A stretch of 64,000 bases of DNA from Gorillibacterium timonense (GCF_001457415.1 NZ_LN881723.1:124001-188000), one strand, 5' to 3'; counted from the first letter of the stretch, positions 53,311 to 61,468 are shown. Numbers and translations: made by a program. Notes: generated by a model not told the origin, from the sequence alone.

Positions 53311-53533
53311 GAAGAGCTCTCCCTTCGGTGTCCAGTTTTTTGAACAGTGTCGTGATAGTTTGATCAAGCTGTGGCGCAAGTTCCGCTTCCAGTGCTTGTG
53401 CATTGCTAGCGGCTTGGAGAAGATCGAGAACGATAGCTTCACGCGGGAACGTCTCGTCTTCGGTGATGGTCGCAGCAAGCTCAAGGAGTCTGCATTTGAT
53501 TTCAGCGACTTGAAGAATCAATGATATCGACAT
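53303..53533 (-). CDS. Small helical protein of the element
   Basis: 76 residues from ATG 53533 with GGAAGGATG upstream. Helical and acidic (AEIKCRLLELAATITEDETF). Upstream, the same frame runs on into a ParB-like remnant (see 53545-53770), but the ribosome binding site fixes the start here. Not recognised. Confidence 0.6.
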   Translation of the reverse strand: MSISLILQVAEIKCRLLELAATITEDETFPREAIVLDLLQAASNAQALEAELAPQLDQTITTLFKKLDTEGRALHE

Positions 53534-53544
53534 GTGTTCACATC

Positions 53545-53770
53545 CTTCCGAGGAATCATCATCGGACACATACCGTTCATTGGTGCCGGCTAGTTTGGCG
53601 GCTTGGGCTCGGGATTCGCTTTGCTCCCGTTCCGGAATTTTTTCCGTATCGGGAGCGGCCGCCCCCTTTTTTAATGTCCTCCCCCGACGTTCCTTCGCCT
53701 CTGATTCCAGCAACGGAAGCATCTCTACGGCGATTGCTGCCTTTTGGGCTGATGTGAGGTGCCGGCGCTA
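53545..53770 (-). pseudogene. Remnant of a ParB-like DNA-binding protein gene
   Basis: Residues RRHLTSAQKAAIAVEMLPLL, then SESRAQAAKLAGTNERYVSD, match the middle of phage and plasmid ParB-like/HTH proteins. The upstream end meets a stop, and downstream it runs in frame into the next small gene. The N-terminal nuclease/CTP domain and the C-terminus are lost. Confidence 0.6.
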
Positions 53771-53810
53771 GAGGTTAAGGCTGATTACTCTTAAAAGCTT
53801 GCTCTCGAGC

Positions 53811-54050
53811 TCAAAAAGTCGGCCATGGACCGCAATCTTGGATGGAGACAAGGGTGAAGTCGCTCTCCTCGACTTTATTGCCGATTTGCGCAAGAAACTC
53901 GACTCCCCGGACCTTTGCTTGAGCAAGGATGACTTCATTGCTTGCTTTGTCCGGCGTGAATACGCTCACCGTAACTAAGCGGTCGCCACAACGGAGGCGC
54001 ACTTTGTATTGGTTCTCAGGCGTACTCAGCAACCCCCTGTTGGGATTCAA
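53811..54050 (-). CDS. Small hypothetical protein of the element
   Basis: 79 residues at most; start uncertain (TTG 54050 or TTG 54032). Beta-rich pattern (YKVRLRCGDRLVTVSVFTPD, then FTLVSIQDCGPWP). Not recognised. Confidence 0.5.
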   Translation of the reverse strand: MNPNRGLLSTPENQYKVRLRCGDRLVTVSVFTPDKASNEVILAQAKVRGVEFLAQIGNKVEESDFTLVSIQDCGPWPTF

Positions 54051-54086
54051 CGACCAGCGTCACTACCCGTCTGCTGAATGAAGTGC

Positions 54087-54929
54087 TCATATTCCCCAAT
54101 CCTCCTTTAGCGTGTTTACCAGTTTCATTGCCTCCTCGCTCCCTCCCGGTAAGTCCGGATGAAATGAGCGGGCCAATACCCGGTAGAATTTCTTTAGAAG
54201 TGCTTGTTCAGCTTCCGAGAACCGACTGCTCGGTTTATCGATAGGCGGGAATCCGTAGTTACCATTGTAGTTACTGCTTTCTCGTTTGAAGTGCTCCCAA
54301 TACATCCGTTCCCGCTCTTCAGCGCGTCTCTTCAGTTCCTCCTCTTCTTTCCGTTTTCTGAATGCCATGCTGAGTTCATGTTCGAACTTCAGGTCCATCG
54401 ACTCATTGAGGAAGTCGTAACAGAACTCATAAGCATCCACACCGTTCGATTTCTCGAAGAGTTTTCTTCGTATGCGCCATGCTCGAATTAACCGTTTGTG
54501 CTCTTGCTGAGTCTTGAACTCTTCCGAAGCCTCGAACTCGAGCTTGATTGCCTGGACGATTGGAGCAAGCTTGGCATCCACCAGTTCCCACAGCCGTTTT
54601 TCGGTGATCCCGATTTCCTTCAGCTTGGCCTTCAGATGCTGCTTATCCACATGCTCCTTCGGTGAAAAGGTCAGCAGCTCGTAATAACCGATCGTGCAGA
54701 TTGCCCATTGTCGCTTACGGATGTGCTCGCCTTCCCGGTAGCTCTGATGAATGCCGATTTTGTACGCTGTCCGGTTGGGCCTCTCGAATCGTTCAGAGCT
54801 GAACTGGTAGCCGTACTTCTTCCGAATCCTGCCTTCGAAGTGCTCAAGCGTCTCATCGAGAAGTAACTCCTTATGCCAGCCGTTCGGATCCGGGCGCTTG
54901 TTGGTAATCTCCTGAATCACACAGAACAT
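54087..54929 (-). CDS. Phage-type protein with C-terminal J domain
   Basis: 280 residues. The last 50 residues are a J-domain-like helix pair with the HPD motif (FYRVLARSFHPDLPGGSEEA, NTLKEDWG). The N-terminus (FCVIQEITNKRPDPNGW) and middle (FERPNRTAYKIGIHQSY) match a family of Firmicute phage and plasmid proteins of unknown function. The ribosome binding site AAAGGAGAAGG is 32 bases from ATG with a 6-bp hairpin (GGTTAC / GTAACC) between. It may recruit host DnaK to phage replication; this is inferred from the J domain alone. Confidence 0.75.
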   Translation of the reverse strand: MFCVIQEITNKRPDPNGWHKELLLDETLEHFEGRIRKKYGYQFSSERFERPNRTAYKIGIHQSYREGEHIRKRQWAICTIGYYELLTFSPKEHVDKQHLKAKLKEIGITEKRLWELVDAKLAPIVQAIKLEFEASEEFKTQQEHKRLIRAWRIRRKLFEKSNGVDAYEFCYDFLNESMDLKFEHELSMAFRKRKEEEELKRRAEERERMYWEHFKRESSNYNGNYGFPPIDKPSSRFSEAEQALLKKFYRVLARSFHPDLPGGSEEAMKLVNTLKEDWGI

Positions 54930-54973
54930 GCGGTGTACTGGTTACGCTCGGGGTAACCCTTCTCCTTTCGAGT

Positions 54974-55429
54974 TTAGGAATACAAGTCCCATGGACGATC
55001 AAGGATTTCCCATTGCTTCAATGTGCTTGCTACCGCCGACTTGCCTTCTCGCATTTTCCGCTCGACCGTACTCTTGCTCATGGATCCGGAGAAGAACAGG
55101 AGGACTTCCTTTACGGTTTTCCCTCGCAGATAGCGGTGATCGAGAATCTTTCGAGCATCGTCATCCATGACCAATCCGATAGCGCGGGCAATGTGCATTG
55201 TCACGAGTTTGTATTCTGAATAGATCCAGCGCTGCTTGTCCATCAGGATGACCGCATTCGCTGTCTTGTCTGCATGCATGTCGTCCTGGCTTATTCGCCG
55301 GGCTGCTTCCCCTTCGACAATCGCCTTTTGAAGATCGGCTGAATGCGTCTCGAAGTCTTCTATACACCGCATCATCAGTGAGTAGCGGTCCAGTAAGAAG
55401 GTTGCCTTGTCTAGCTGCATTTTCGCCAC
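54974..55429 (-). CDS. ArpU/RinA-type phage late-gene regulator
   Basis: 151 residues from GTG 55429, placed by AGGTGG eight bases upstream. The C-terminal helix-turn-helix is ILDHRYLRGKTVKEVLLFFS then GSMSKSTVERKMREGKSAV, in the sigma-4-like style of ArpU/RinA regulators that switch on phage structural genes. The position, just before the tail cassette in the transcription order, fits. Confidence 0.75.
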   Translation of the reverse strand: MAKMQLDKATFLLDRYSLMMRCIEDFETHSADLQKAIVEGEAARRISQDDMHADKTANAVILMDKQRWIYSEYKLVTMHIARAIGLVMDDDARKILDHRYLRGKTVKEVLLFFSGSMSKSTVERKMREGKSAVASTLKQWEILDRPWDLYS

Positions 55430-55444
55430 TTTGGGGACCACCTA

Positions 55445-55564
55445 TCACAGAGACTTAGTGTATTGCTTCCGCATATTGCGAACGATAATTTGATGCTGCA
55501 GCGGGCTCCTGTCGTACCACATGCGGGCAAGCTCTGCCAGTGTGATCGGCTCATTCCTGGTCAT
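55445..55564 (-). CDS. Very small phage-element protein
   Basis: 39 residues (NEPITLAELARMWYDRSPLQ, HQIIVRNMRKQ). GGGGAGAAG precedes ATG 55564 and it overlaps the end of the previous gene by 14 bases. Small, basic and helical, DNA-binding or regulatory at a guess. Confidence 0.6.
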   Translation of the reverse strand: MTRNEPITLAELARMWYDRSPLQHQIIVRNMRKQYTKSL

Positions 55565-55898
55565 GGGCTTCTCCCCTCTCCCTGAGAATTGGAGGTTGTC
55601 CGAATCTCTGGCTAGGGCTGATGAGGTCAGTGATCCCCTGAAGCTTGGTAAAGGCGCTCGCTCGGAGCTTCGAATAGGTTATTGCGCTCATGCCGGCTGC
55701 TTGATACAGATCCTTGTCGAACGTGTATTCCGCTTCCTTTCCGAGATATCGGGCCTCGACCAGCCACCTTTCTTTCTCGGACAGGGTTTCAAGCATTCTT
55801 CCGATCTCTTCCAAGGAAGAATGCTGCATTCCCAGGGAAAGCGCCAGACGATAGTTGAGCAGGGCAAAGGCGATTGACTTCTTTTGTTCGCGGTTCAT
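55551..55898 (-). CDS. Sigma-4-like phage regulator
   Basis: 115 residues with AGGAGG before ATG 55898. C-terminal half reads like sigma region 4: LETLSEKERWLVEARYLG, TYSKLRASAFTKLQG. A second late or early-to-late switch protein beside the ArpU-like one. Function inferred from the fold only. Confidence 0.65.
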   Translation of the reverse strand: MNREQKKSIAFALLNYRLALSLGMQHSSLEEIGRMLETLSEKERWLVEARYLGKEAEYTFDKDLYQAAGMSAITYSKLRASAFTKLQGITDLISPSQRFGQPPILRERGEAHDQE

Positions 55899-55906
55899 AG
55901 TACCTC

Positions 55907-56599
55907 CTAATACGGCTCACCGGTATGGGGAATATCGAATCGCCGCCTAAACGTATGGATGAAGGCGATAATTGAGCCGTTATTCGTCTCCGGCAATGTA
56001 GCGAAGTGATCCTTTACGGCTTCAGCGAAATCCTCTTCGCTTACATTGAATTCTTCCAATCGGTCCAGATTGTCCATAATAAACTCGTATTGCTCTTGGC
56101 TGATCTTTGGGTGCTTTGCGAAGAAATAATCGAAAAAGTGATCATCGTAGATGTCAATAAACCTGTGGGCGTCGATCGGTAGATCGATGTATCCTTTTTC
56201 TTTATCAGATGGTTCTTTATACAGTAGTTCTTTATACTGTGCACCGTGTGCACCCCCGGGGTGCATGTCATGCACAGGGGTTAGTGCATCGTGTGCACTC
56301 TCTTTGGGCCCAGCCTTAGGAATATCCATGGGAGAAACCACGATGTAAATGTTACTCTGGCTACCTTTCTCTCCCCATCGCCGCTCCTTATTCAATAACC
56401 CTAAGGCCTCCAACTCCTTCACGACCTCTTTAGCCTTTCTCTGTGACATCCCGCTTTTTTCAGCAATCTTGTCATAACTCGGAAATGCAGCCTTTGCATT
56501 ATTGCTACATCTTGTTAGATACAAGTAAACAGATAGCTGGTATGCATTTAGGCCGATATCGAAGGAGCTGTTTGGCCCCTTAAAAAAACCGTGATTCAC
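55907..56599 (-). CDS. Replication-initiation-type winged-helix protein
   Basis: 230 residues. N-terminal winged helix of the phage/plasmid RepA/DnaD-N type (YLTRCSNNAKAAFPSYDKIA, then SQRKAKEVVKELEALGLL), followed by a linker and an acidic C-terminal half (ISQEQYEFIMDNLDRL). Likely the element's replication initiator or helicase-loader organiser. No DnaC-like loader follows. Confidence 0.72.
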   Translation of the reverse strand: MNHGFFKGPNSSFDIGLNAYQLSVYLYLTRCSNNAKAAFPSYDKIAEKSGMSQRKAKEVVKELEALGLLNKERRWGEKGSQSNIYIVVSPMDIPKAGPKESAHDALTPVHDMHPGGAHGAQYKELLYKEPSDKEKGYIDLPIDAHRFIDIYDDHFFDYFFAKHPKISQEQYEFIMDNLDRLEEFNVSEEDFAEAVKDHFATLPETNNGSIIAFIHTFRRRFDIPHTGEPY

Positions 56600-56604
56600 T
56601 CACC

Positions 56605-56895
56605 TCACCCGCTTTTCGTCTGTCGCAGCTCTGTGAACCGCAGCTGCATATCCTCCAATGCTTCACGAAGTCCAATCTGACGCCATACAAACTGGAAGGC
56701 CGGATGCGTAAAATAATCTACCGCGGGATCGTCCCGGCGAATCCGATTAACATCGAGAATCGCATGAATGATATCGACTTGAGCTGCTTCGAACGATTGA
56801 ATCGTCACCCCGGATTTCTTAAGGCATTCATCCTTTAACTCAAGCTGCTCCATGAGTCGCAAGAGCGCCTTTGTTGAGCTTCGATCAAATTTCAT
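56605..56895 (-). CDS. Small hypothetical protein of the element
   Basis: 96 residues from ATG 56895 (GTG 56898 possible); the start overlaps the upstream gene stop (ATGA). Helical, charged (LMEQLELKDECLKKSGVTIQ, DMQLRFTELR). Not recognised. Confidence 0.6.
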   Translation of the reverse strand: MKFDRSSTKALLRLMEQLELKDECLKKSGVTIQSFEAAQVDIIHAILDVNRIRRDDPAVDYFTHPAFQFVWRQIGLREALEDMQLRFTELRQTKSG

Positions 56896-57260
56896 CACCT
56901 GTGCGCCCCCTGACTCTCTTGCTCCTCAATCCATGCGAGAAGAGAACTTCGACGCAGGAGTATCTTCGAACCGATCCGAATGCTCGGTACCTCGCCGCGG
57001 TTGATCATCGAACGAAATTTATACTCGGAGAACTTCCCTCCGAAGACTTCCTGAAGGGCTTGCTTCACGGTTAACGTGTCCTTCACAGGGTCCTGAGTCG
57101 GTGCCGGTTGCGGTGCTGGAACCGCTGCGGATGATTGTTGAATCTGCAAGAGCTGAATCACCTGCAGGAGCAGCGCCTCCACAGTCGGTTGAGTAGGCTG
57201 TTGAGAAACTTGATAAAGCGGCACAATATCGGCATTTCGGTTCAGATTGCGGTTCTGCAT
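56895..57260 (-). CDS. Excisionase-type helix-turn-helix protein
   Basis: 121 residues with GGAGGTTAG before ATG 57260. Residues 64-115 form the MerR/excisionase-like wing (LTVKQALQEVFGGKFSEYKF, then NRGEVPSIRIGSKILLRRSS). A Gln/Pro-rich N-terminal linker precedes it. It may act in excision or as a regulator; it is far from attR, so the latter is as likely. Confidence 0.72.
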   Translation of the reverse strand: MQNRNLNRNADIVPLYQVSQQPTQPTVEALLLQVIQLLQIQQSSAAVPAPQPAPTQDPVKDTLTVKQALQEVFGGKFSEYKFRSMINRGEVPSIRIGSKILLRRSSLLAWIEEQESQGAHR

Positions 57261-57354
57261 GGCTAACCTCCAATCAATGATTTCTAACGCATTAGAATGT
57301 CAAAACTGCTAAGAAGGATGAAATACCTTCACTTTGAAAAATGTAGTCTGGAAA

Positions 57355-57400
57355 CCCTTGATACATAAGGCTTTTTTAGTGCCTAAACCGTTAGGTTTTA
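57355..57400. terminator. Paired hairpins between operon parts
   Basis: CCTTGATACATAAGG followed by CTTTTTT, and CCTAA / TTAGG followed by TTTT; both are oriented for plus-strand transcripts. The first has a close copy at 41576 (CCTTGATATATAAGG then TTTTTT), just inside attL. Confidence 0.45.
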
Positions 57401-57799
57401 CCCCTTATCTAACCAGTATTTTCGCCTTGCTCGATCTCGGTTGGACCTTGCCGCTTCAACCTTCCGACAATCGGGACAATATTTCTGGCGATTGGACCGT
57501 TTAGCAAAGTGCTTCTGGCACTTCTCACAAGTACCGGATGCATGTCCAGCGCCTTCAGCCGACTTGCCCCAATATGCTGATTCAAGTTCAGGATCGGCCG
57601 GCAGTACATTAGCTTCGAAGTACAGGCAGCGAACCAATCCCTTTGCCAGAAAATCGGGATACGATCCATCTTCCCGGAAGAAGTTGCATGCTGTTTGTCC
57701 ATCCGGGCAAGAATAGCACTTAGAGCCTCCATGGAATGAAGCGCATTGCTCCCGGATCAGGTGACGTATGGGCTTAAGAACGTCTTTGCGGGTTTCCAC
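57398..57799 (-). CDS. Cysteine-rich protein (VLP-like domain) with C-terminal zinc ribbon
   Basis: 133 residues from GTG 57799 with GGGAGGGAG upstream. N-terminal half (IREQCASFHGGSKCYSCPDG, VRCLYFEANVLP) matches the Cys-rich VLP domain common in Firmicute mobile elements. The C-terminal half is a zinc ribbon (CEKCQKHF, KYCPDC). DNA or RNA binding is likely; role unknown. Confidence 0.7.
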   Translation of the reverse strand: METRKDVLKPIRHLIREQCASFHGGSKCYSCPDGQTACNFFREDGSYPDFLAKGLVRCLYFEANVLPADPELESAYWGKSAEGAGHASGTCEKCQKHFAKRSNRQKYCPDCRKVEAARSNRDRARRKYWLDKG

Positions 57800-57816
57800 T
57801 CGTTCTCCCTCCCTGC

Positions 57817-58629
57817 CTACGCCCGACTGAGATTATAAAGCTCGGCCACCAGTTCCTTCACATCAGCCTCATACAGCTTGCAGGCGATCTCGTAGAGTTC
57901 CGGGAGCTTCGCTAATACCTTGTCGATATAATCAAGCCGGTTCTTCAGCTTGGGCTTCGCGGATTCGTTGTGGCCCTCCAACCTTCGTTGAAGATTGAGG
58001 TGATATTTCATTTCAAACTGCTTGTACAACTCGTTCCATCGGGCCTGGGTCTTATCGGCACCTGCTTTCCTAACCACCCGGTTCAATATTTGCCGCTTGG
58101 TGGCGAGGTCAATCTCATCCACCAATCCGATGATGACATGTTCCTTATGATCGATCTCTTGCCGCTGCACCTGAATGAGAGCATTTTGCTGACGGACAGT
58201 TGCTAAGGTCGTTCGGAACATAGTCCGGGTATGCTCATCAGCAAACGGCAAATAAGTTTCGAGGAAAAGGTCGTCGTTGTTCACATGGCCACCAGTCTTG
58301 CGGATGTCCTTAAGCACTCCCCGAATCCAAGAGCGGAACTGAGAAGCCCGGTCCGTCCTTGCCAGCATGGTCGCTTCGTAAATGCCGTCCTCGTTGAAGA
58401 GGCGGGTATCATATTGCTTTTCGTCAGATCCCCTCAGCTTGAGGGTAACTGAAAACTCCTTGTTACGAAGCTGCGGATTCCGATCAACAAGGTTGTCCAT
58501 ACCCTTCTGTGGGTCAGCATACCCGATTGCTTCTCCAAGCTGTTTTGCTGTCATAAACATTTCGCCACTTTCACCTTGCCATACATCAACATCCAGACTG
58601 CCAAACGGCTTCTTTGCGATAAGTTCCAA
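57817..58629 (-). CDS. Phage antirepressor, BRO-N family
   Basis: 270 residues from TTG 58629 behind GAGGAG. The BRO-N domain covers about 5-110 (FMTAKQLGEAIGYADPQKGM, RLFNEDGIYEATMLARTD, SWIRGVLKDIR). The C-terminal half is a long helical region (QQNALIQVQRQEIDHKE) and then basic. Antirepressors inactivate the CI-type repressor to start lytic growth. It lies in the early operon next to the switch. Confidence 0.85.
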   Translation of the reverse strand: MELIAKKPFGSLDVDVWQGESGEMFMTAKQLGEAIGYADPQKGMDNLVDRNPQLRNKEFSVTLKLRGSDEKQYDTRLFNEDGIYEATMLARTDRASQFRSWIRGVLKDIRKTGGHVNNDDLFLETYLPFADEHTRTMFRTTLATVRQQNALIQVQRQEIDHKEHVIIGLVDEIDLATKRQILNRVVRKAGADKTQARWNELYKQFEMKYHLNLQRRLEGHNESAKPKLKNRLDYIDKVLAKLPELYEIACKLYEADVKELVAELYNLSRA

Positions 58630-58693
58630 TGTAGTAGCTCCTCCTTCGCTTTCGTATATATTGCTATTCGCTTTTCAAAGAACGGATTTCGCC

Positions 58694-58939
58694 TTAGTCG
58701 TTAATCGCCTGCTTCACCGAGCGTTCAGACCGTTCAAACTCAAAGATGTCATTCCATTCACGTTCCAGAACATCGGCAATTTTCTTAGCCGTTTTGGGAC
58801 TCGGAGACCTGTCTCCGTTCGTGATCTGGATGGTCATTGGCTGGGACATCCCAATTGCCTTGCTGAACTCAACTTTGCTGAAGCCTTTCATGATAATAAG
58901 TCGATTAAGAAGTTCAAGGTCTTTGGCTTTGATTCTCAC
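58694..58939 (-). CDS. Cro-like Xre regulator
   Basis: 81 residues from GTG 58939 with a G-rich site seven bases upstream. One HTH (KVEFSKAIGMSQPMTIQITN then GDRSPSPKTAKKIADVLERE). It is divergent from the larger repressor across the triple operator, so it is the Cro-like partner. Confidence 0.82.
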   Translation of the reverse strand: MRIKAKDLELLNRLIIMKGFSKVEFSKAIGMSQPMTIQITNGDRSPSPKTAKKIADVLEREWNDIFEFERSERSVKQAIND

Positions 58940-58961
58940 ATAGCACCCCCCCTTCTATGTT

Positions 58962-59037
58962 AATTGCGCTAACTGCACAATTAATATACCGCATGATTGT
59001 GCTATGTGCAACATCAAATTGCGCTATATGTGCAATT
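58962..59037. promoter_or_regulatory. Three-site operator between repressor and Cro-like gene
   Basis: Three copies of an imperfect palindrome: AATTGCGCTAACTGCACAATT (58962-58982), ATTGTGCTATGTGCAAC (58996-59012) and AATTGCGCTATATGTGCAAT (from 59017). Half-site TTGYGCTA / TGTGCAA. Spacing about 34 and 21 bp. This is the lambda-like switch. Confidence 0.8.
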
Positions 59038-59079
59038 GCTGTAATATGTACTTAGTCCATTTAATGAGGAGGATATAAA

Positions 59080-60012
59080 TTGTCTTCAAACGGCATAACA
59101 TTTGGAGATTTTTTAAGAGCTCACCGAAAAAAAAGAGGGTTAACCCTAAAGGATCTAGGTAAGCTTTCTGGGTTTTCTTACTCTTATCTATCTCAATTAG
59201 AACGTGGAGAAAGAGGTGCTAATGGCGGAAAACCTTCACCTGAAACCCTAAAAAAACTTGCTGAGCCATTAGGCGTTTCCTATACAGAGTTAATGTTTAC
59301 AGCTGGATACATATCAATGGATGAATTGAATCAGAAATTATCATTTATGGATTTTCTGGGGAGACAATTTGAAGGAATTTCACGTATCAATAGAAATTTG
59401 ATGGCTAATCGTCGTTTTATTAATTCAGCAATGATTGAATTGAATAACGAGCTTCAAAAAAAGCCAATCGATGGAGTTACCTCTGACAACTTCTTTCATT
59501 ACTCCATTGAATGCATGAAAGAATTGAACGGCTTGTTGGATTCTCCTGTCGAATTCCACGATTACATTGATAAGCACAAAAACCTTATAGAGATTTTGGA
59601 TTATTTTAATGCTCTTGCATGGTATGCTTCTAAACTGGATGAAAATTTATCTGTGACTGACGATGAAGGGAATATCTTAAAAGGCAAGGAGGCAATTGGC
59701 TTTCTAGCAAGAAAAGAGGCTGAACAAAAACGTATAGACAAGGGGCTCACAATAGCAATTACTGACAACCTGAACACACTAACGGTCACTGATGAGGATG
59801 GCAATTTCAAGAGAGGAAGAGAAGCAATAACACTCCTTGAAAGCAGGCTTGATACCTCACTTCATGTATACCAGTCGTTCGGGGTCATTGACTTAATCGA
59901 ACTGTTGGGAGACGAAAATAGACAGCTTATGTATGAAGGCACAATTTTAGAAAAAGAGGACAGACAAGCTGTTGTTGACATGCTCACTCTTTTGTTTAGG
60001 AAAGCTAAATAA
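59080..60012 (+). CDS. Phage-type Xre repressor
   Basis: 310 residues from TTG 59080 behind GAGGAG. The N-terminal HTH is long-spaced (LRAHRKKRGLTLKDLGKLSG, then YLSQLERGERGANGGKPSPE). The large C-terminal part is helical and AT-rich, without the LexA/CI Ser-Lys protease motif, so it is probably controlled by the antirepressor and not by RecA cleavage. A direct internal repeat (SVTDDEGN / TVTDEDGN) is visible near residues 192 and 233. Confidence 0.85.
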   Translation: MSSNGITFGDFLRAHRKKRGLTLKDLGKLSGFSYSYLSQLERGERGANGGKPSPETLKKLAEPLGVSYTELMFTAGYISMDELNQKLSFMDFLGRQFEGISRINRNLMANRRFINSAMIELNNELQKKPIDGVTSDNFFHYSIECMKELNGLLDSPVEFHDYIDKHKNLIEILDYFNALAWYASKLDENLSVTDDEGNILKGKEAIGFLARKEAEQKRIDKGLTIAITDNLNTLTVTDEDGNFKRGREAITLLESRLDTSLHVYQSFGVIDLIELLGDENRQLMYEGTILEKEDRQAVVDMLTLLFRKAK

Positions 60013-60122
60013 CTTTTTGATCACCACTAGCCCCCCCACAGCCCCACCAACCCACATAACGGGCAAAGGGAATACAAACCCCTTGCCCGCCTCATATATC
60101 AATATCTAAAGGAGTAGATTTC

Positions 60123-61313
60123 ATGACCGTAATAAAAGACAAGACCGCGAAGAAGAACCCCTGGTACTTCGTGATTGAGATCGGAGATGGGAAGGAACGC
60201 AAGCGGATTAAACGGAGAGGCTTCCGGATCAAGCAGGACGCCTTAGACGCGGAGAGAGAGTTGCTAAATCAGCTGAATCAAGGGCTCGATCTGAACGCCG
60301 CCAAAACGCTTTACCGGGACTTCATGGCGGACTATCTGCGGGACAAGAAGGCTAAGGTTAAGCAACGCACGCTGGACACCTATGCCGGACTTATCAACAA
60401 TCACATATTGTCGAAGCTGGGAGACCTGGAGCTGGGGCAGATCACTCCCCGACACATTCAGAACCTGTACAATGACATCCTAGAAGCCGGTTCCCTGTCC
60501 GGGGAGAATCTGCAGAAGGTTCATACCTTGATCAACGAAAGCCTAAAGAAAGCAGCCGGTTGGGACATGATCATCAAGAACCCTGCTGCTGTCGTGGACA
60601 GGCCCTCTGCCCAAGCTAAGGAAATGCAGTATTGGACGGAGACCGACTCCCAGCTCTTCCTTGAGGCAGCGAAGGATGACCGCTATTACTGCGCCTTCCT
60701 GCTGGCGATCACAACCGGCATGAGGCAAGGTGAAATCCTCGGGCTACGCATCCAGGACGTAGACACGAAGAACCGAATGGTCTCTGTTCGACAAATATTG
60801 AACCACGATGGGAAGACGCTGGAAGCCGGGGCAAAGACAGCCTCGGGGATTCGATCCATTGGGATCGACAAGGTGACGGCCGGGGAACTGGACATGCTTA
60901 TTCGACGAGTAAGGGAAGAGAAGATGCTACACCGGGACGTGTACGAGGAGAATGACCTACTTATCTGCACGGCCTACGGTACACCCGTTTCTCCCCGGAA
61001 CCTGAATCGCTCCTTCTATCGAATCATCGACCAGGTGAACGCAGAGCTGCAGAAGCAAAGAGACAAAGGCCAGCCGGTAGAATTGATGAAGGAGATCCGC
61101 TTCCACGACCTACGACACTCCCATGTGGTTATGCTGCTCAAGATGCGGGAGAACAATAAACGGATCGCGGAACGAATGGGCTGGTCAAGCGTGAAGATGC
61201 TGGATCGTTACTCGCACATCACGCCGCACATGCAGAAGGAAACAGCGGACGCTTTCGGGGAGATGTTCTTCTCGGCACCAACCGGCACCAAAAAGGAATC
61301 CAAAACGCTTTAG
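60123..61313 (+). CDS. Tyrosine recombinase (integrase)
   Basis: 396 residues with AAAGGAG before ATG 60123. Arm-binding N-terminus (1-60), SAM-like core-binding domain (65-165), catalytic domain with Arg in TGMRQGE (about 201), HDLRHSH and the tyrosine in MLDRYSH (about 366). It faces attR and the intact tRNA-Val 111 bases away. The last codons contain two of the GGCACCAA arm-site repeats, so protein and DNA sites overlap. Confidence 0.95.
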   Translation: MTVIKDKTAKKNPWYFVIEIGDGKERKRIKRRGFRIKQDALDAERELLNQLNQGLDLNAAKTLYRDFMADYLRDKKAKVKQRTLDTYAGLINNHILSKLGDLELGQITPRHIQNLYNDILEAGSLSGENLQKVHTLINESLKKAAGWDMIIKNPAAVVDRPSAQAKEMQYWTETDSQLFLEAAKDDRYYCAFLLAITTGMRQGEILGLRIQDVDTKNRMVSVRQILNHDGKTLEAGAKTASGIRSIGIDKVTAGELDMLIRRVREEKMLHRDVYEENDLLICTAYGTPVSPRNLNRSFYRIIDQVNAELQKQRDKGQPVELMKEIRFHDLRHSHVVMLLKMRENNKRIAERMGWSSVKMLDRYSHITPHMQKETADAFGEMFFSAPTGTKKESKTL

Positions 61314-61342
61314 TCAACAACAGGGCACCAATCCGGCACCAA
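61274..61342. promoter_or_regulatory. Candidate right-arm integrase binding sites
   Basis: GGCACCAA occurs at 61274, 61284, 61324 and 61335, in one direction and in two pairs. The first pair lies in the integrase coding end. The left arm has the same octamer. Confidence 0.6.
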
Positions 61343-61391
61343 TTAGCCTTTTCGGGCTTATTTGAGCTGCATATATTTGGCCATAAAAAGC

Positions 61392-61419
61392 AAAAAACCC
61401 TTGATTATCAAGGGTTTTT
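61392..61419 (-). terminator. Terminator of the tRNA-Val gene
   Basis: AACCCTTGAT / ATCAAGGGTT with A-run and T-run on both sides. It lies six bases beyond the tRNA 3' end. It is inside the element, so the element brought its own terminator when it took the tRNA 3' half. Confidence 0.75.
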
Positions 61420-61424
61420 CTTTA

Positions 61425-61468
61425 TGATCTGTAGTGGGCTCGAACCACTGACCCCCACCCTGTCAAGA
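61425..61468. repeat. attR: 44-bp duplication inside the intact tRNA
   Basis: Identical to 41493-41536. The crossover lies within this stretch. The tRNA reads on normally to the right. Confidence 0.92.

Larger units (their letters stand above)
41493..61468. mobile_element. Integrated phage-like element in tRNA-Val(GAC), about 20 kb
   Basis: Bounded by a 44-bp identical duplication (41493-41536 and 61425-61468) that equals the 3' half of tRNA-Val. It contains a tyrosine integrase beside the intact tRNA, repressor/Cro/antirepressor, replication and late regulators, tail chaperones and a broken tape measure gene. Terminase, portal, capsid, tail tube and lysis genes were not found, so it is a decayed prophage or a satellite. 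The left 4.8 kb is accessory sequence: hairpin array, type I toxin-antitoxin and AT-rich cargo. Confidence 0.9.
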
